The position numbers were made by a program, and so were the translations under genes. Source: Candidatus Omnitrophota bacterium (GTDB lineage: Bacteria; Omnitrophota; Gorgyraeia; Gygaellales; Profunditerraquicolaceae). From it: DNA of 7,418 bases. Location: NCBI GenBank assembly GCA_028687525.1, contig JAQTZX010000059.1, positions 1 to 7,418 on the forward strand. The letters run 5' to 3'. The notes under the pieces are model-generated. The model was given only the letters and a program-made list of their open reading frames with translations. It searched no databases and was not told the DNA's origin. Shown piece after piece: positions 1-6,447 of this stretch. How positions within the stretch are numbered: the stretch's first letter is position 1; each line of letters begins with the position of its first letter.

Positions 1-830
1 CCCTTTTCCGAAAAATGCTCCTTAAACCACTGGCTCATGATAAGCGAATAATACACCTGCCGCAACGGCGCGTAACGCCGGGAGACATTCACTTCCCGGC
101 TGAGCATAGGTATAATAAGCTTCCGGACCAGCGCGGAAGAATACTCATTGAGCATCTTCATCCGCTCATCCTCAAACGCGAAGACGGAACTGTTTTTAAA
201 ATAATCCTGTTCCAGATATACCCGCAGGGTCGCCTTGTAAATATAGGCTCCCGCCGCGTTCCGCCGGATGATAATCTCGCCCGGCACGATCCACGGCCTG
301 GTGAATGTCGGCAGAGACATCTCATCGGAACCGAACAATTCTTCCGCTTTGGCGTACAGAGCATCCCAGTATTGTTTTCCTTCGGGAGTATCGGGAGAGG
401 TAAAACGGGCCAGGTCCTTCTTCAAGTTCACATCCGCCTCAAGAAAAACCTTTCCCACATCCGTCTTTTCAAGTTCCGGTCCGATAATATTCCGGGGCTG
501 GTCAGGCCTGAGATTCACCCAAAAACTCTCGTTAGGTAAAGTCAAACCTATAAAAAAATAATCCATCACCTGACGGGCCGACGCCTGAAGCGCATCGATA
601 GAAAGATCCTTAGCGCCGCCCTTATCCAACAAAAGCTGAAAACTGTTGTCTCCGGGAATAAAACTCAAATACCGTAAGTGCACGGGACGGAATTTATCGG
701 TAAGCACAGCGTTCGACGGAGTGAAATACACGGGAAAAATCCGGTCGGATATTTGAGTGAAACCGGACTGCTCAAACATCAATAGGAAAGCCAAAATAAA
801 AACTGCGGTTTTTTTAAATCTGACTGCCAT
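1..830 (-). CDS. Exported protein of an Omnitrophota-type family, 5' part only
   Basis: This is a partial gene: 276 complete codons are visible and the frame is still open at the window edge. An in-frame TAA lies nine bases before the ATG at 830, which fixes that start, although no Shine-Dalgarno sequence precedes it (the bases before it read ACGAACCAG). The N-terminus is a clear signal peptide: basic MAVRFKK, a hydrophobic stretch around residues 8-18, and probable cleavage near residues 24-26 (GFTQ). The mature part is soluble and mixed in charge, with blocks LRYLSFIPG (52-60), LLLDKGG (66-72), GLTLPNESFWVNLRPD (95-110), EKTDVGKVFLEAD (121-133), TRPWIVPGE (177-185) and LRQVYYSLIMSQWF (256-269). 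I recall these blocks from long exported Omnitrophota proteins of unknown function; that is memory, not a search. I see no catalytic motif. The gene has its own promoter at 876-904 and is probably not co-transcribed with the ABC-F gene. The envelope or surface is the likely location; the function is unknown. Confidence 0.85.
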   Translation of the reverse strand, partial: MAVRFKKTAVFILAFLLMFEQSGFTQISDRIFPVYFTPSNAVLTDKFRPVHLRYLSFIPGDNSFQLLLDKGGAKDLSIDALQASARQVMDYFFIGLTLPNESFWVNLRPDQPRNIIGPELEKTDVGKVFLEADVNLKKDLARFTSPDTPEGKQYWDALYAKAEELFGSDEMSLPTFTRPWIVPGEIIIRRNAAGAYIYKATLRVYLEQDYFKNSSVFAFEDERMKMLNEYSSALVRKLIIPMLSREVNVSRRYAPLRQVYYSLIMSQWFKEHFSEK

Positions 831-875
831 CTGGTTCGTTTAGTGATTGATATTTGTGTTTATCAGCTTAACAAA

Positions 876-904
876 AATATACCCTGTAAAAAGAAATCTT
901 TCAA
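876..904 (-). promoter_or_regulatory. Sigma70-type promoter of the exported protein gene
   Basis: On the minus strand TTGAAA (904-899, five of six matches to TTGACA) and TATATT (881-876, five of six matches to TATAAT) are separated by exactly 17 bases. The predicted transcription start is near 869, giving a leader of about 39 bases before the ATG at 830. This is the best promoter match in the window. It lies just downstream of the palindrome-rich block at 949-1029. Confidence 0.7.
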
Positions 905-948
905 GGTATCCGAAATAAAACCGGAAACCGCTTTCACAACAATCTCCA

Positions 949-1010
949 TTTCTGTACCCGGTACCGGATCTTTCTGTACCCGGTACCGGATCAAAACGGT
1001 ACCGGGTACC
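949..1010. repeat. Tandem 22-bp direct repeat plus inverted copy (GGTACC-rich palindromes)
   Basis: Two identical 22-bp units abut each other at 949-970 and 971-992. Both contain the core GTACCCGGTACCG (954-966 and 976-988). An inverted copy of this core follows at 997-1009. The second and third copies can form a perfect 13-bp stem around an 8-base loop (989-996). Each direct unit also contains the 10-bp palindrome CCGGTACCGG, and GGTACC occurs four times between 960 and 1010. The block lies between the ABC-F terminator and the promoter of the next gene, with the -35 box about 45 bp away. It could be a REP-type repeat or a regulator binding array; the sequence alone does not decide. Confidence 0.85.
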
Positions 1011-1029
1011 GCCTTGAGGCATGCCGGCA
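1011..1029. repeat. Overlapping short palindromes beside the GGTACC block
   Basis: Directly after the inverted copy come GCCTTGAGGC (1011-1020, near-palindrome), GGCATGCC (1018-1025) and TGCCGGCA (1022-1029), each overlapping the next. The TGCCGGCA core recurs inside the 14-bp palindrome at 6448-6461. Together with 949-1010 this makes about 80 bp of nearly continuous dyad symmetry. The rest of the spacer (905-948 and 1030-1059) shows nothing I can name, and the short open frames crossing it on either strand look accidental. Confidence 0.55.
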
Positions 1030-1050
1030 AACACCCCCCTATGCCTTCCG

Positions 1051-1104
1051 AAAAATAAAAAACCGGAGCGGTGCTATTTTTAAAAACAGGACCGTCCCCG
1101 GTTT
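1051..1104 (-). terminator. REP-like imperfect palindrome acting as terminator of the ABC-F gene
   Basis: A 45-bp imperfect palindrome spans 1060-1104. The outer arms are AAACCGG (1060-1066) and CCGGTTT (1098-1104). The inner arms CGGT (1069-1072) and ACCG (1091-1094) pair next, and the centre is TTTTTAAAAA (1077-1086). It begins 19 bases beyond the ABC-F stop codon. On the minus strand the closing arm runs straight into a T-rich tract (TTTATTTTT, 1059-1051), as expected of a Rho-independent terminator. The GGACCGTCCCCGG and GGAGCGGTGCTATTTTT halves look like dispersed REP-type palindromes I associate with Omnitrophota and related genomes; that identification is from memory. Confidence 0.65.
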
Positions 1105-1123
1105 CAAATGTCTGCCGGATTTT

Positions 1124-2749
1124 TTATCTTACCGCCGCGTGCATATCCCGGCGCTGCTGTCTGACCTGCTCATTCGACAGATACTCGTCGAACGTCACTC
1201 CCGCCCGGTCGATATACCCTTCGGGCGTTACCTCGATGATACGGTTCGCCACCGTCTGCACCAGCTGGTGGTCCTGAGACGAAAATAGTATCGTTCCCTT
1301 AAATTTCTCCAGCCCCCGGTTCAAAGAAGTAATCGATTCCAAATCAAGGTGATTAGTCGGCTCATCCAGGATAATCACATTCGGCTGGGCGACCATCATG
1401 CGCGCGAACATGCACCTGGCCTTCTCTCCGCCGGAGAGCACATTCACCGGTTTCAAAGAATCTTCCCCCGAAAAAAGCATCCTGCCCAGGAACGCGCGGA
1501 TAAATTCCTGGTCTTTATTTTTCGAATACTGCCGGAGCCAGTCCATAATGCACAATTCCGTGCCGAAGAACGCGGCGTTATCCCGCGGATAATACGCCCG
1601 CGAAGTCGAGATCCCCCACTTAAAGCTCCCGCCGTCAGCCGGCGACTCATTCATCAACACCTGGAAAAGCGTAGTTTTAGCAAGGTCATTCTGCCCCACG
1701 AAAGCAACCTTATCCCCTTTATGGATGACAAGATTCAACCGCTCGAACATCACCTGCCCGTCAATAGACTTCGACAAACTCTCTATGAACAACAAATCAT
1801 TCCCCGCCTCGCGTTCCTGCTCGAAATTAATGTACGGATAATTGCGCGAAGAAGGCTCGATCTCCTCAACCTTCAGCTTCTCCAAAATCTTTTTCCTGCT
1901 GGTCGCCTGCCGCGACTTGGAAGCATTATTGGCAAAGCGCATGATGAATTCCTTCAACTCCGCGCGCTGCTCCTCGATCTTCTTGTTCGCCTGACTGCGC
2001 TGGCGCGCCGCCAGCTGGCTTGCTTCAGACCAGAACGAATAATTCCCCGTATACAGCTTTATCTTCCCGAAATCTATATCCGCGATATGCGTGCACACCT
2101 TATCGAGAAAATGCCGGTCATGCGAGACTACGATCGCCGTATTCTCGAAATCGCACAAAAACTCTTCCAGCCACATGCACGACTCCACGTCCAGGTGATT
2201 GGTGGGCTCGTCCAGAAGCAGGACATCCGGATTCCCGAAAAGCGCCTGCGCTAACAACACCCTTACCTTCATCCCCGCCTCCAACTGTTTCATCTGGGCC
2301 GAATGAAAGGATTCCTCAATGCCCAAATCGCTCAACAGCTTGGCCGCATCCGACTCCGCGCTCCATCCCTCAAGCTCTGCAAACTCCGCCTCCAATTCCG
2401 AAGCGCGCATCCCATCCTCCTCGGTAAACGGGGTCCTGGCGTACAACGCGTCCTTATCGGTAATAATCTCATAGAGCCTCTTATGCCCCATGATCACCGT
2501 AGTCAGCACCGTGTACTCATCAAAGGCAAACTGGTTCTGCTTCAACACCGAAACCCTCTTACCCGGAGCTACCGTGACATTCCCCGTCGTAGAATCGATC
2601 TCGCCAGACAAAATCTTCAGAAAAGTAGACTTCCCCGAACCATTCGCCCCGATCAAACCATAACAATTGCCGGACGCAAACACGATATTCACATCGGAAA
2701 AAAGCTTCCGCTGTCCGAATTGAAGAGAAACATTATTAACGGAAATCAT
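1124..2749 (-). CDS. ykpA: ABC-F family ATPase, YkpA/YbiT type
   Basis: A 541-residue cytoplasmic protein with two ABC ATPase domains and no membrane segments, the usual length and layout of ribosome-associated ABC-F translation factors. NBD1 has Walker A GANGSGKST (34-42), a poor signature LEAGMK (156-161), Walker B LLLDEPTNHLD (177-187) and switch His210. The charged linker (about 245-310), with ASKSRQATSRKK, is the P-site-tRNA interaction motif region. NBD2 has an altered Walker A GQNDLAKTT (352-360), a good signature LSGGEK (438-443), Walker B VIILDEPTNHLD (458-469), and Gln492 where the switch His is usual (SSQDHQ). The start MISVNNVSLQFG matches the family N-terminus; the frame stays open for 46 more codons upstream, but those residues are not family-like and partly precede the predicted transcription start. 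From memory it resembles Bacillus YkpA most and E. coli YbiT next. ABC-F members bind near the ribosomal E site and relieve stalls; the exact role here is inferred. It is probably monocistronic. Confidence 0.93.
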   Translation of the reverse strand: MISVNNVSLQFGQRKLFSDVNIVFASGNCYGLIGANGSGKSTFLKILSGEIDSTTGNVTVAPGKRVSVLKQNQFAFDEYTVLTTVIMGHKRLYEIITDKDALYARTPFTEEDGMRASELEAEFAELEGWSAESDAAKLLSDLGIEESFHSAQMKQLEAGMKVRVLLAQALFGNPDVLLLDEPTNHLDVESCMWLEEFLCDFENTAIVVSHDRHFLDKVCTHIADIDFGKIKLYTGNYSFWSEASQLAARQRSQANKKIEEQRAELKEFIMRFANNASKSRQATSRKKILEKLKVEEIEPSSRNYPYINFEQEREAGNDLLFIESLSKSIDGQVMFERLNLVIHKGDKVAFVGQNDLAKTTLFQVLMNESPADGGSFKWGISTSRAYYPRDNAAFFGTELCIMDWLRQYSKNKDQEFIRAFLGRMLFSGEDSLKPVNVLSGGEKARCMFARMMVAQPNVIILDEPTNHLDLESITSLNRGLEKFKGTILFSSQDHQLVQTVANRIIEVTPEGYIDRAGVTFDEYLSNEQVRQQRRDMHAAVR

Positions 2750-2818
2750 ACCCTTGTACCTGTCTTTTATACTTTCGTTTATTTCCCTGCCTTTGGCGGG
2801 ATCATTGAAAGGAGATGT

Positions 2819-2827
2819 ATTATAGCA
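2819..2827 (-). promoter_or_regulatory. Extended -10 promoter of the ABC-F gene
   Basis: On the minus strand TGC (2827-2825) followed by TATAAT (2824-2819) forms a perfect -10 box with an extended TGn element. No good -35 box is present at 16-18 bases; the best that can be offered is CTTTCC near 2847-2842, which an extended -10 can tolerate. The predicted start is near 2812, giving a leader of about 63 bases. The bases before the ATG at 2749 read AAGGGT, a weak and very close ribosome binding site. Confidence 0.6.
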
Positions 2828-2846
2828 GAAAATATTGAAAAGGAAA

Positions 2847-2876
2847 GAATTATTTAAAACCGAATTATTTAAAACC
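2847..2876. repeat. Perfect tandem 15-bp duplication upstream of the ABC-F promoter
   Basis: The 15-base unit GAATTATTTAAAACC occurs twice with no spacer, at 2847-2861 and 2862-2876. It is AT-rich and sits just upstream of where the -35 box of the ABC-F promoter would be, the position of an UP element or an activator site. It could equally be a neutral slippage duplication. Confidence 0.85.
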
Positions 2877-2883
2877 CGATAAA

Positions 2884-2919
2884 ACACCGGCTGTTATCCT
2901 TGTGGACAACAGCCGGTGT
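2884..2919 (-). terminator. Rho-independent terminator of the TPR-barrel/FecR operon
   Basis: A perfect 12-bp stem is formed by ACACCGGCTGTT (2884-2895) and AACAGCCGGTGT (2908-2919). Beyond one mismatch, three more inner pairs (TCC 2897-2899 with GGA 2904-2906) close a TTGT loop. It begins 21 bases beyond the FecR gene's stop codon. On the minus strand the stem is followed by TTTTATCGGGTTTT, a short T-tract. This is the strongest hairpin in the window and separates the operon from the ABC-F gene. Confidence 0.85.
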
Positions 2920-2940
2920 AAAATCAAAAAACAGGAGACA

Positions 2941-4776
2941 TTACGGAGAAACATCATAACCACCGGGAGGTGTATCGGAATATGTGCCGGAACCGGATCC
3001 CGTGAAAGTCCCGCTGCCCCCTTCCACTCCCTCATATGTACCGTTCATGACTCCGGAAAAATACGCGTCTGCGCTCTCAATATGACCGGTTACATCCCCC
3101 GACCACACCCCGTTCTCACCTGAACCTTCAAAAACAACACTATCACTCCCTGACCCGAATACCGCATTCACCTCAGTCAAATCTCCAATCCAAGTACCGC
3201 TGGTGATCATACTCCAGGAGTTATTATCAAACAGAGACACTGAAGCGGTACCGCCAGTAATCCCATACCCATACTCATACTCAGGCCCCTCTATAAAAGG
3301 CAGCGATTTATCATAAATAGTCTGGATCACCGGTTCATTTGTCAACTCCTCAAGGTCAAGATTGGAAATCTCATCCAGGTAATTCTTGATGTCCTCGTTC
3401 ATAGGCGCGGCATCCACTCCCGACTGCGGACCCACCACCGGCAGAGACTGCTGTTGATTATTGCTTCCCACACCCGTAGCCCCCTCGGCAGTAGAATAAT
3501 TATTCATAGTATGCGCGGAAGTCCACACCTGGAACATCGCGCTTCTCTGTTCGGGCGCGGTATCCAAAGGAGCCGAAACATTGCCCATGGCGTCAACAAG
3601 GGCGTTCTGTCCCGCTCCGATCTCCCGGGTAGTGCCGGTAATATTACTGGTAACATAACCGTTCCCCCCCTCGAAAAATACCTGCGTGGCAGGCTGAACC
3701 GGCCCCCCTTGAGGAACAGCCCCGGCGGCGGAAGGATTAACCACAACTTCCATGAAAGTCCCCCGGACACCGCATATCGCGGTAGGGGTCTGTACCTGAA
3801 AAGCCATTTGATCCTTGGTCCTGATCACCACCGCGCTTAACCTGCCCCGGGAAACCGCCAACGTATTCTCGTAATTGCTCGACGCGGGATCATAGCGTAA
3901 CGTAGTAAAACTTAATTCCGTGTAAGGCTGGATCACTATCGTATTGCCGTTGCTCATGCGGATCTCGGCAGTCGAGTTCTCCTCGGTCTGGATCTTATCG
4001 CCCTCGGCAATAATATCGTTCGATTTCGGTTCCCTCCAGTCATTTGCGCCTTTCTTATAAAGACGCACCGCCCCCGTCAACGCGACGATAACGCCGTTCA
4101 TCTGCGTGGAATCCTTGGAAGGGATCCATTTCTTGATAAACGCGGGTCCCACACTGCTTTTAAAATAAGCCATCTCCGCGACACGGACAGCCCTTATTTC
4201 CCCGGGAGCCTTATCAAAAGGCACCACGACACAATTATCTTTTGTTACTTTCACTTTCTCTCCGGGTACGGCGGAATTAAAAACCGAGATCGCGCCTTCC
4301 GCCACAAAAACGCCCGTTTTACCCCCCAGATAACTGCAGAATATATCCGAGCCCTTGACCGTTCCCCGGGCATTGGGAGTCTCAATCAGAAAAGTATCCG
4401 GCGTGCCGGTCTTGGAAACAACTGCCTCTATCCTGCCCCGGGACAGTTTTATGCGGGAAAATTCTCTCCGGTTATCACCGCCTATCCGGTACTCTTCTAA
4501 CGAAATCGAGGTATCCGGAGCTAATCTTAACACACTCTTATCCAGGAACGTGATCTCCGCCTTGGAGTAACTCTTTGTCCTGATAATGTCATTAATATAT
4601 ACCGGCTCTTTTTCTTTGACGAATTCGGCGTTCCGGTTATCCCGCGCGATATCGGATACTCCTTCCAGAAAAGTGATGCTTCCGATCACCCCTGCGGAAA
4701 CCGGAGCCTGCGCATATGAAAATCCGTGCACCGCGAGCAACAAAAACACACCGACTAATACCTGTACCTTACGCAT
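2941..4776 (-). CDS. Exported protein with two FecR domains and a Gly/Ser/Thr-rich C-terminal region
   Basis: A 611-residue protein. The signal peptide MRKVQVLVGVFLLLAVHG is probably cleaved after SYA (about residue 22); there is no lipobox cysteine and no other membrane segment. Two FecR-type beta domains follow. The first (about 57-165) has VYINDIIRTKSYSKAEI, LSRGRIEAVV and TPNARGTVKGSDIF. The second (about 252-375) has NDIIAEGDKIQTEENSTAEI, VSRGRLSAVV and TPTAICGVRGTFMEV. A low-complexity segment (about 400-460) leads to a short acidic stretch (IKNYLDEISNLDLEELTNE). The last 100 residues are rich in Gly, Ser, Thr and aromatics, with repeated G-T/V-aromatic-x-G motifs. FecR itself is a regulator of a sigma factor, but no sigma factor or TonB receptor is nearby, so a structural, periplasmic or surface role is more likely. 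An AAAGGAG ribosome binding site (4794-4788) lies 11 bases before the ATG. It is the second gene of an operon with the TPR-barrel gene, 25 bp downstream of it. Confidence 0.88.
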   Translation of the reverse strand: MRKVQVLVGVFLLLAVHGFSYAQAPVSAGVIGSITFLEGVSDIARDNRNAEFVKEKEPVYINDIIRTKSYSKAEITFLDKSVLRLAPDTSISLEEYRIGGDNRREFSRIKLSRGRIEAVVSKTGTPDTFLIETPNARGTVKGSDIFCSYLGGKTGVFVAEGAISVFNSAVPGEKVKVTKDNCVVVPFDKAPGEIRAVRVAEMAYFKSSVGPAFIKKWIPSKDSTQMNGVIVALTGAVRLYKKGANDWREPKSNDIIAEGDKIQTEENSTAEIRMSNGNTIVIQPYTELSFTTLRYDPASSNYENTLAVSRGRLSAVVIRTKDQMAFQVQTPTAICGVRGTFMEVVVNPSAAGAVPQGGPVQPATQVFFEGGNGYVTSNITGTTREIGAGQNALVDAMGNVSAPLDTAPEQRSAMFQVWTSAHTMNNYSTAEGATGVGSNNQQQSLPVVGPQSGVDAAPMNEDIKNYLDEISNLDLEELTNEPVIQTIYDKSLPFIEGPEYEYGYGITGGTASVSLFDNNSWSMITSGTWIGDLTEVNAVFGSGSDSVVFEGSGENGVWSGDVTGHIESADAYFSGVMNGTYEGVEGGSGTFTGSGSGTYSDTPPGGYDVSP

Positions 4777-4801
4777 AATCGATCACGCTCCTTTTATACG
4801 G

Positions 4802-6331
4802 TTAAAACCTGTATTTTAATCCTACGCTATACGTATTTTTTTTGAATTTATACGCCCCGATATTGGCGTCGTCATACACAAAAGCATGCTGTAACTGCAC
4901 CTCGGTATTCTCGTATATCTCATACGCCAAAAGGTTTATCACCGAATATACTTCGTCATTACGGTACTTATCGTATATCGTGTTCTTTTTGAAGAAATCC
5001 TGCCGGAAATAATCCCAGACTAAATTCCATTTCAATTTCTCAATCAGCGGAACCACCGCGGAAAAAGTAACGCGGTTCCCGCGGTACCGCCAGTTAGCGC
5101 CCTTCGCGTCGTCATAATTCATCGCGTAACGCAGATTTAAAAGCCCTTCCCGGTCCCTGGTGAAGAAATAAAACCAACCGACGGCCCAAAGGTATTCATC
5201 GCTCTTTTTAACATCCGCGGGGTCCGAAACATCCCAATGGAAATCTTTCTTATTGTATTGCAGCTGGAGTTGAGCCATATGTCTCTTCCCCAGCATCACG
5301 CTGTTGACATTGCCGAACCCCATAGTTCCCAGGTATTTTTCATCATTAACACTCACGTAATTGTAATGCACGGGGAAGGCGATTGCCGCGTTCTTGAAAT
5401 AAAACGTCGGCTGCACAGGCAAATCATAGCTCATCACATCATAATACCCCAGATCGTTATGCTTCGAACCATACCAGGAAAACCCCGTCTTTATGCCGAA
5501 ATGCTTATTGATCCTGAAATTATAATCCCCCCTGGCGGTAAAAACCTGTTTCCAATCGTCATCCTTGGAAACATCCGTGGCCAGCGCATCGTCGTTAGGC
5601 CTGAAAATAACATTATCGTCATATTGCACCGAATACCCCACGCTTCCATGGAAAGGTTTACTCGCTTCCTGCCGCCGGGAAATCGCGTTCATATACTCAT
5701 TGGCGAACTTCGCCAGGTCCGTCGCCGGGTCTTTGGCAACAACCTCCTTGAACATACTCTTGGCTTCCTTGAGTTTATCCAATTGTATGTACGCCAAACC
5801 TATCTGATATTTGACGGATTGAGCAAGCGCGGGATTAAGCTTCGCCGCCTCTTCGAACGAATCAACCGCCCCTTGAGGATCCGTCCCCTTTTTCAAAAAA
5901 ACGAGGCCTTTAAAAAAAGCCAGTTGAGCCGGATTGACCGACTCCTTCTCCGCCTCCGCTATCCACTGCTTCGCACCGTCTAGATCCTCGCATTGATAAA
6001 GCAAATCGATCAATTCCAGATACGCGTTCTTCACGTTCGGACGCAGGGTCACCGCGGCTTCCAGATGCGGTTTAGCCGCTAAAAAATCCTGCAGGCGCTT
6101 GTACGTCATCCCCAGGTAACAGGCAATTTCCGATGATTGGGGAATCCGGGTCCTCAAATCCTTCAAAAGCGAAAGCGCCTCTTCATAATTCTCATGCTGA
6201 AAAAACCACTGCGCCTTTTTAAAACCATCTTCATCCTGCGCAAACGTGTAAGGCAGAACAGGACCAAAAACCATCCCGAACGACAATACCAGTTGAAAAA
6301 CATTTACCGCAAAAGGATTTCTCTTTTTCAT
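4802..6331 (-). CDS. Outer-membrane protein with N-terminal TPRs and C-terminal beta-barrel
   Basis: A 509-residue exported protein. The N-terminus (MKKRN, then a hydrophobic stretch to about residue 24) is a signal peptide with probable cleavage at TFA/QDED (after 31). Residues about 34-215 are helical and hold about five TPR-like repeats, recognised by A/G-Y/L-P spacing such as YEEALSLLKDLRTRIPQ, LEAAVTLRPN, AVDSFEEAAKLNP and EAKSMFKEVVAKDP. From about 227 the protein becomes beta-rich with alternating aromatics (GSVGYSVQYDDNVIF, HFGIKTGFSWYGS, TYSVGLKYRF) and ends in Phe, the typical BAM signal of outer-membrane barrels. This two-part design resembles Slam (DUF560) and, in TPR-plus-barrel logic, PgaA and BcsC; which family it belongs to I cannot tell. 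An AGAAGG ribosome binding site lies four bases before the ATG. It is the first gene of an operon with the FecR-domain protein, its most likely partner or client (inference). Confidence 0.88.
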   Translation of the reverse strand: MKKRNPFAVNVFQLVLSFGMVFGPVLPYTFAQDEDGFKKAQWFFQHENYEEALSLLKDLRTRIPQSSEIACYLGMTYKRLQDFLAAKPHLEAAVTLRPNVKNAYLELIDLLYQCEDLDGAKQWIAEAEKESVNPAQLAFFKGLVFLKKGTDPQGAVDSFEEAAKLNPALAQSVKYQIGLAYIQLDKLKEAKSMFKEVVAKDPATDLAKFANEYMNAISRRQEASKPFHGSVGYSVQYDDNVIFRPNDDALATDVSKDDDWKQVFTARGDYNFRINKHFGIKTGFSWYGSKHNDLGYYDVMSYDLPVQPTFYFKNAAIAFPVHYNYVSVNDEKYLGTMGFGNVNSVMLGKRHMAQLQLQYNKKDFHWDVSDPADVKKSDEYLWAVGWFYFFTRDREGLLNLRYAMNYDDAKGANWRYRGNRVTFSAVVPLIEKLKWNLVWDYFRQDFFKKNTIYDKYRNDEVYSVINLLAYEIYENTEVQLQHAFVYDDANIGAYKFKKNTYSVGLKYRF

Positions 6332-6396
6332 TTTTCCTTCTCAAATATGAATACGGTTATACCGCCAACACCTCTATTCCCATACCCAAACGCTAA

Positions 6397-6402
6397 ATTA
6401 TA
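6397..6402 (-). promoter_or_regulatory. Candidate -10 box for the TPR-barrel/FecR operon
   Basis: A perfect TATAAT on the minus strand (6402-6397) lies 65 bases before the TPR-barrel start codon, in the gap after glgP. The bases where a spacer would lie are GC-rich (CCGGCCGG) and no convincing -35 box is seen at 16-18 bases. The call therefore rests on the -10 box and its position only. Confidence 0.45.
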
Positions 6403-6447
6403 CCGGCCGGCACAAAAAGGAACGACGCACGCAACGCGGCAGCTTGG

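Noticed and set aside
949..1010. A small CRISPR array
   Set aside because: The two repeats abut with no spacer, the third copy is inverted, and there are no cas genes nearby.
840..1058. Small genes in the spacer, on either strand
   Set aside because: The frames run through the palindromes and the promoter, translate the repeats into low-complexity peptides, and lack ribosome binding sites.
1260..1700. Decay of the ABC-F gene, because of the altered Walker A and missing switch His in NBD2
   Set aside because: The frame is intact over 541 codons, both Walker B glutamates and the linker are conserved, and the changes fall on one composite ATP site only.
1349..2254. A 301-codon open frame on the plus strand, and several shorter ones across the other genes
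   Set aside because: It lies antisense to the well-supported ABC-F gene, its translation is rich in Arg, Pro, His and Ile without any domain, and it has no promoter or ribosome binding site. The same holds for the plus-strand frames opposite glgP and the TPR-barrel gene.
2750..2887. A 46-residue N-terminal extension of the ABC-F protein
   Set aside because: The frame is open, but the extra residues are not family-like, part of the stretch holds the promoter -10 box, and the family begins at MISVNNV.
2941..4776. FecR-type anti-sigma regulator
   Set aside because: It has a signal peptide but no inner-membrane helix or cytoplasmic anti-sigma domain, and there is no sigma factor or TonB-dependent receptor gene next to it.
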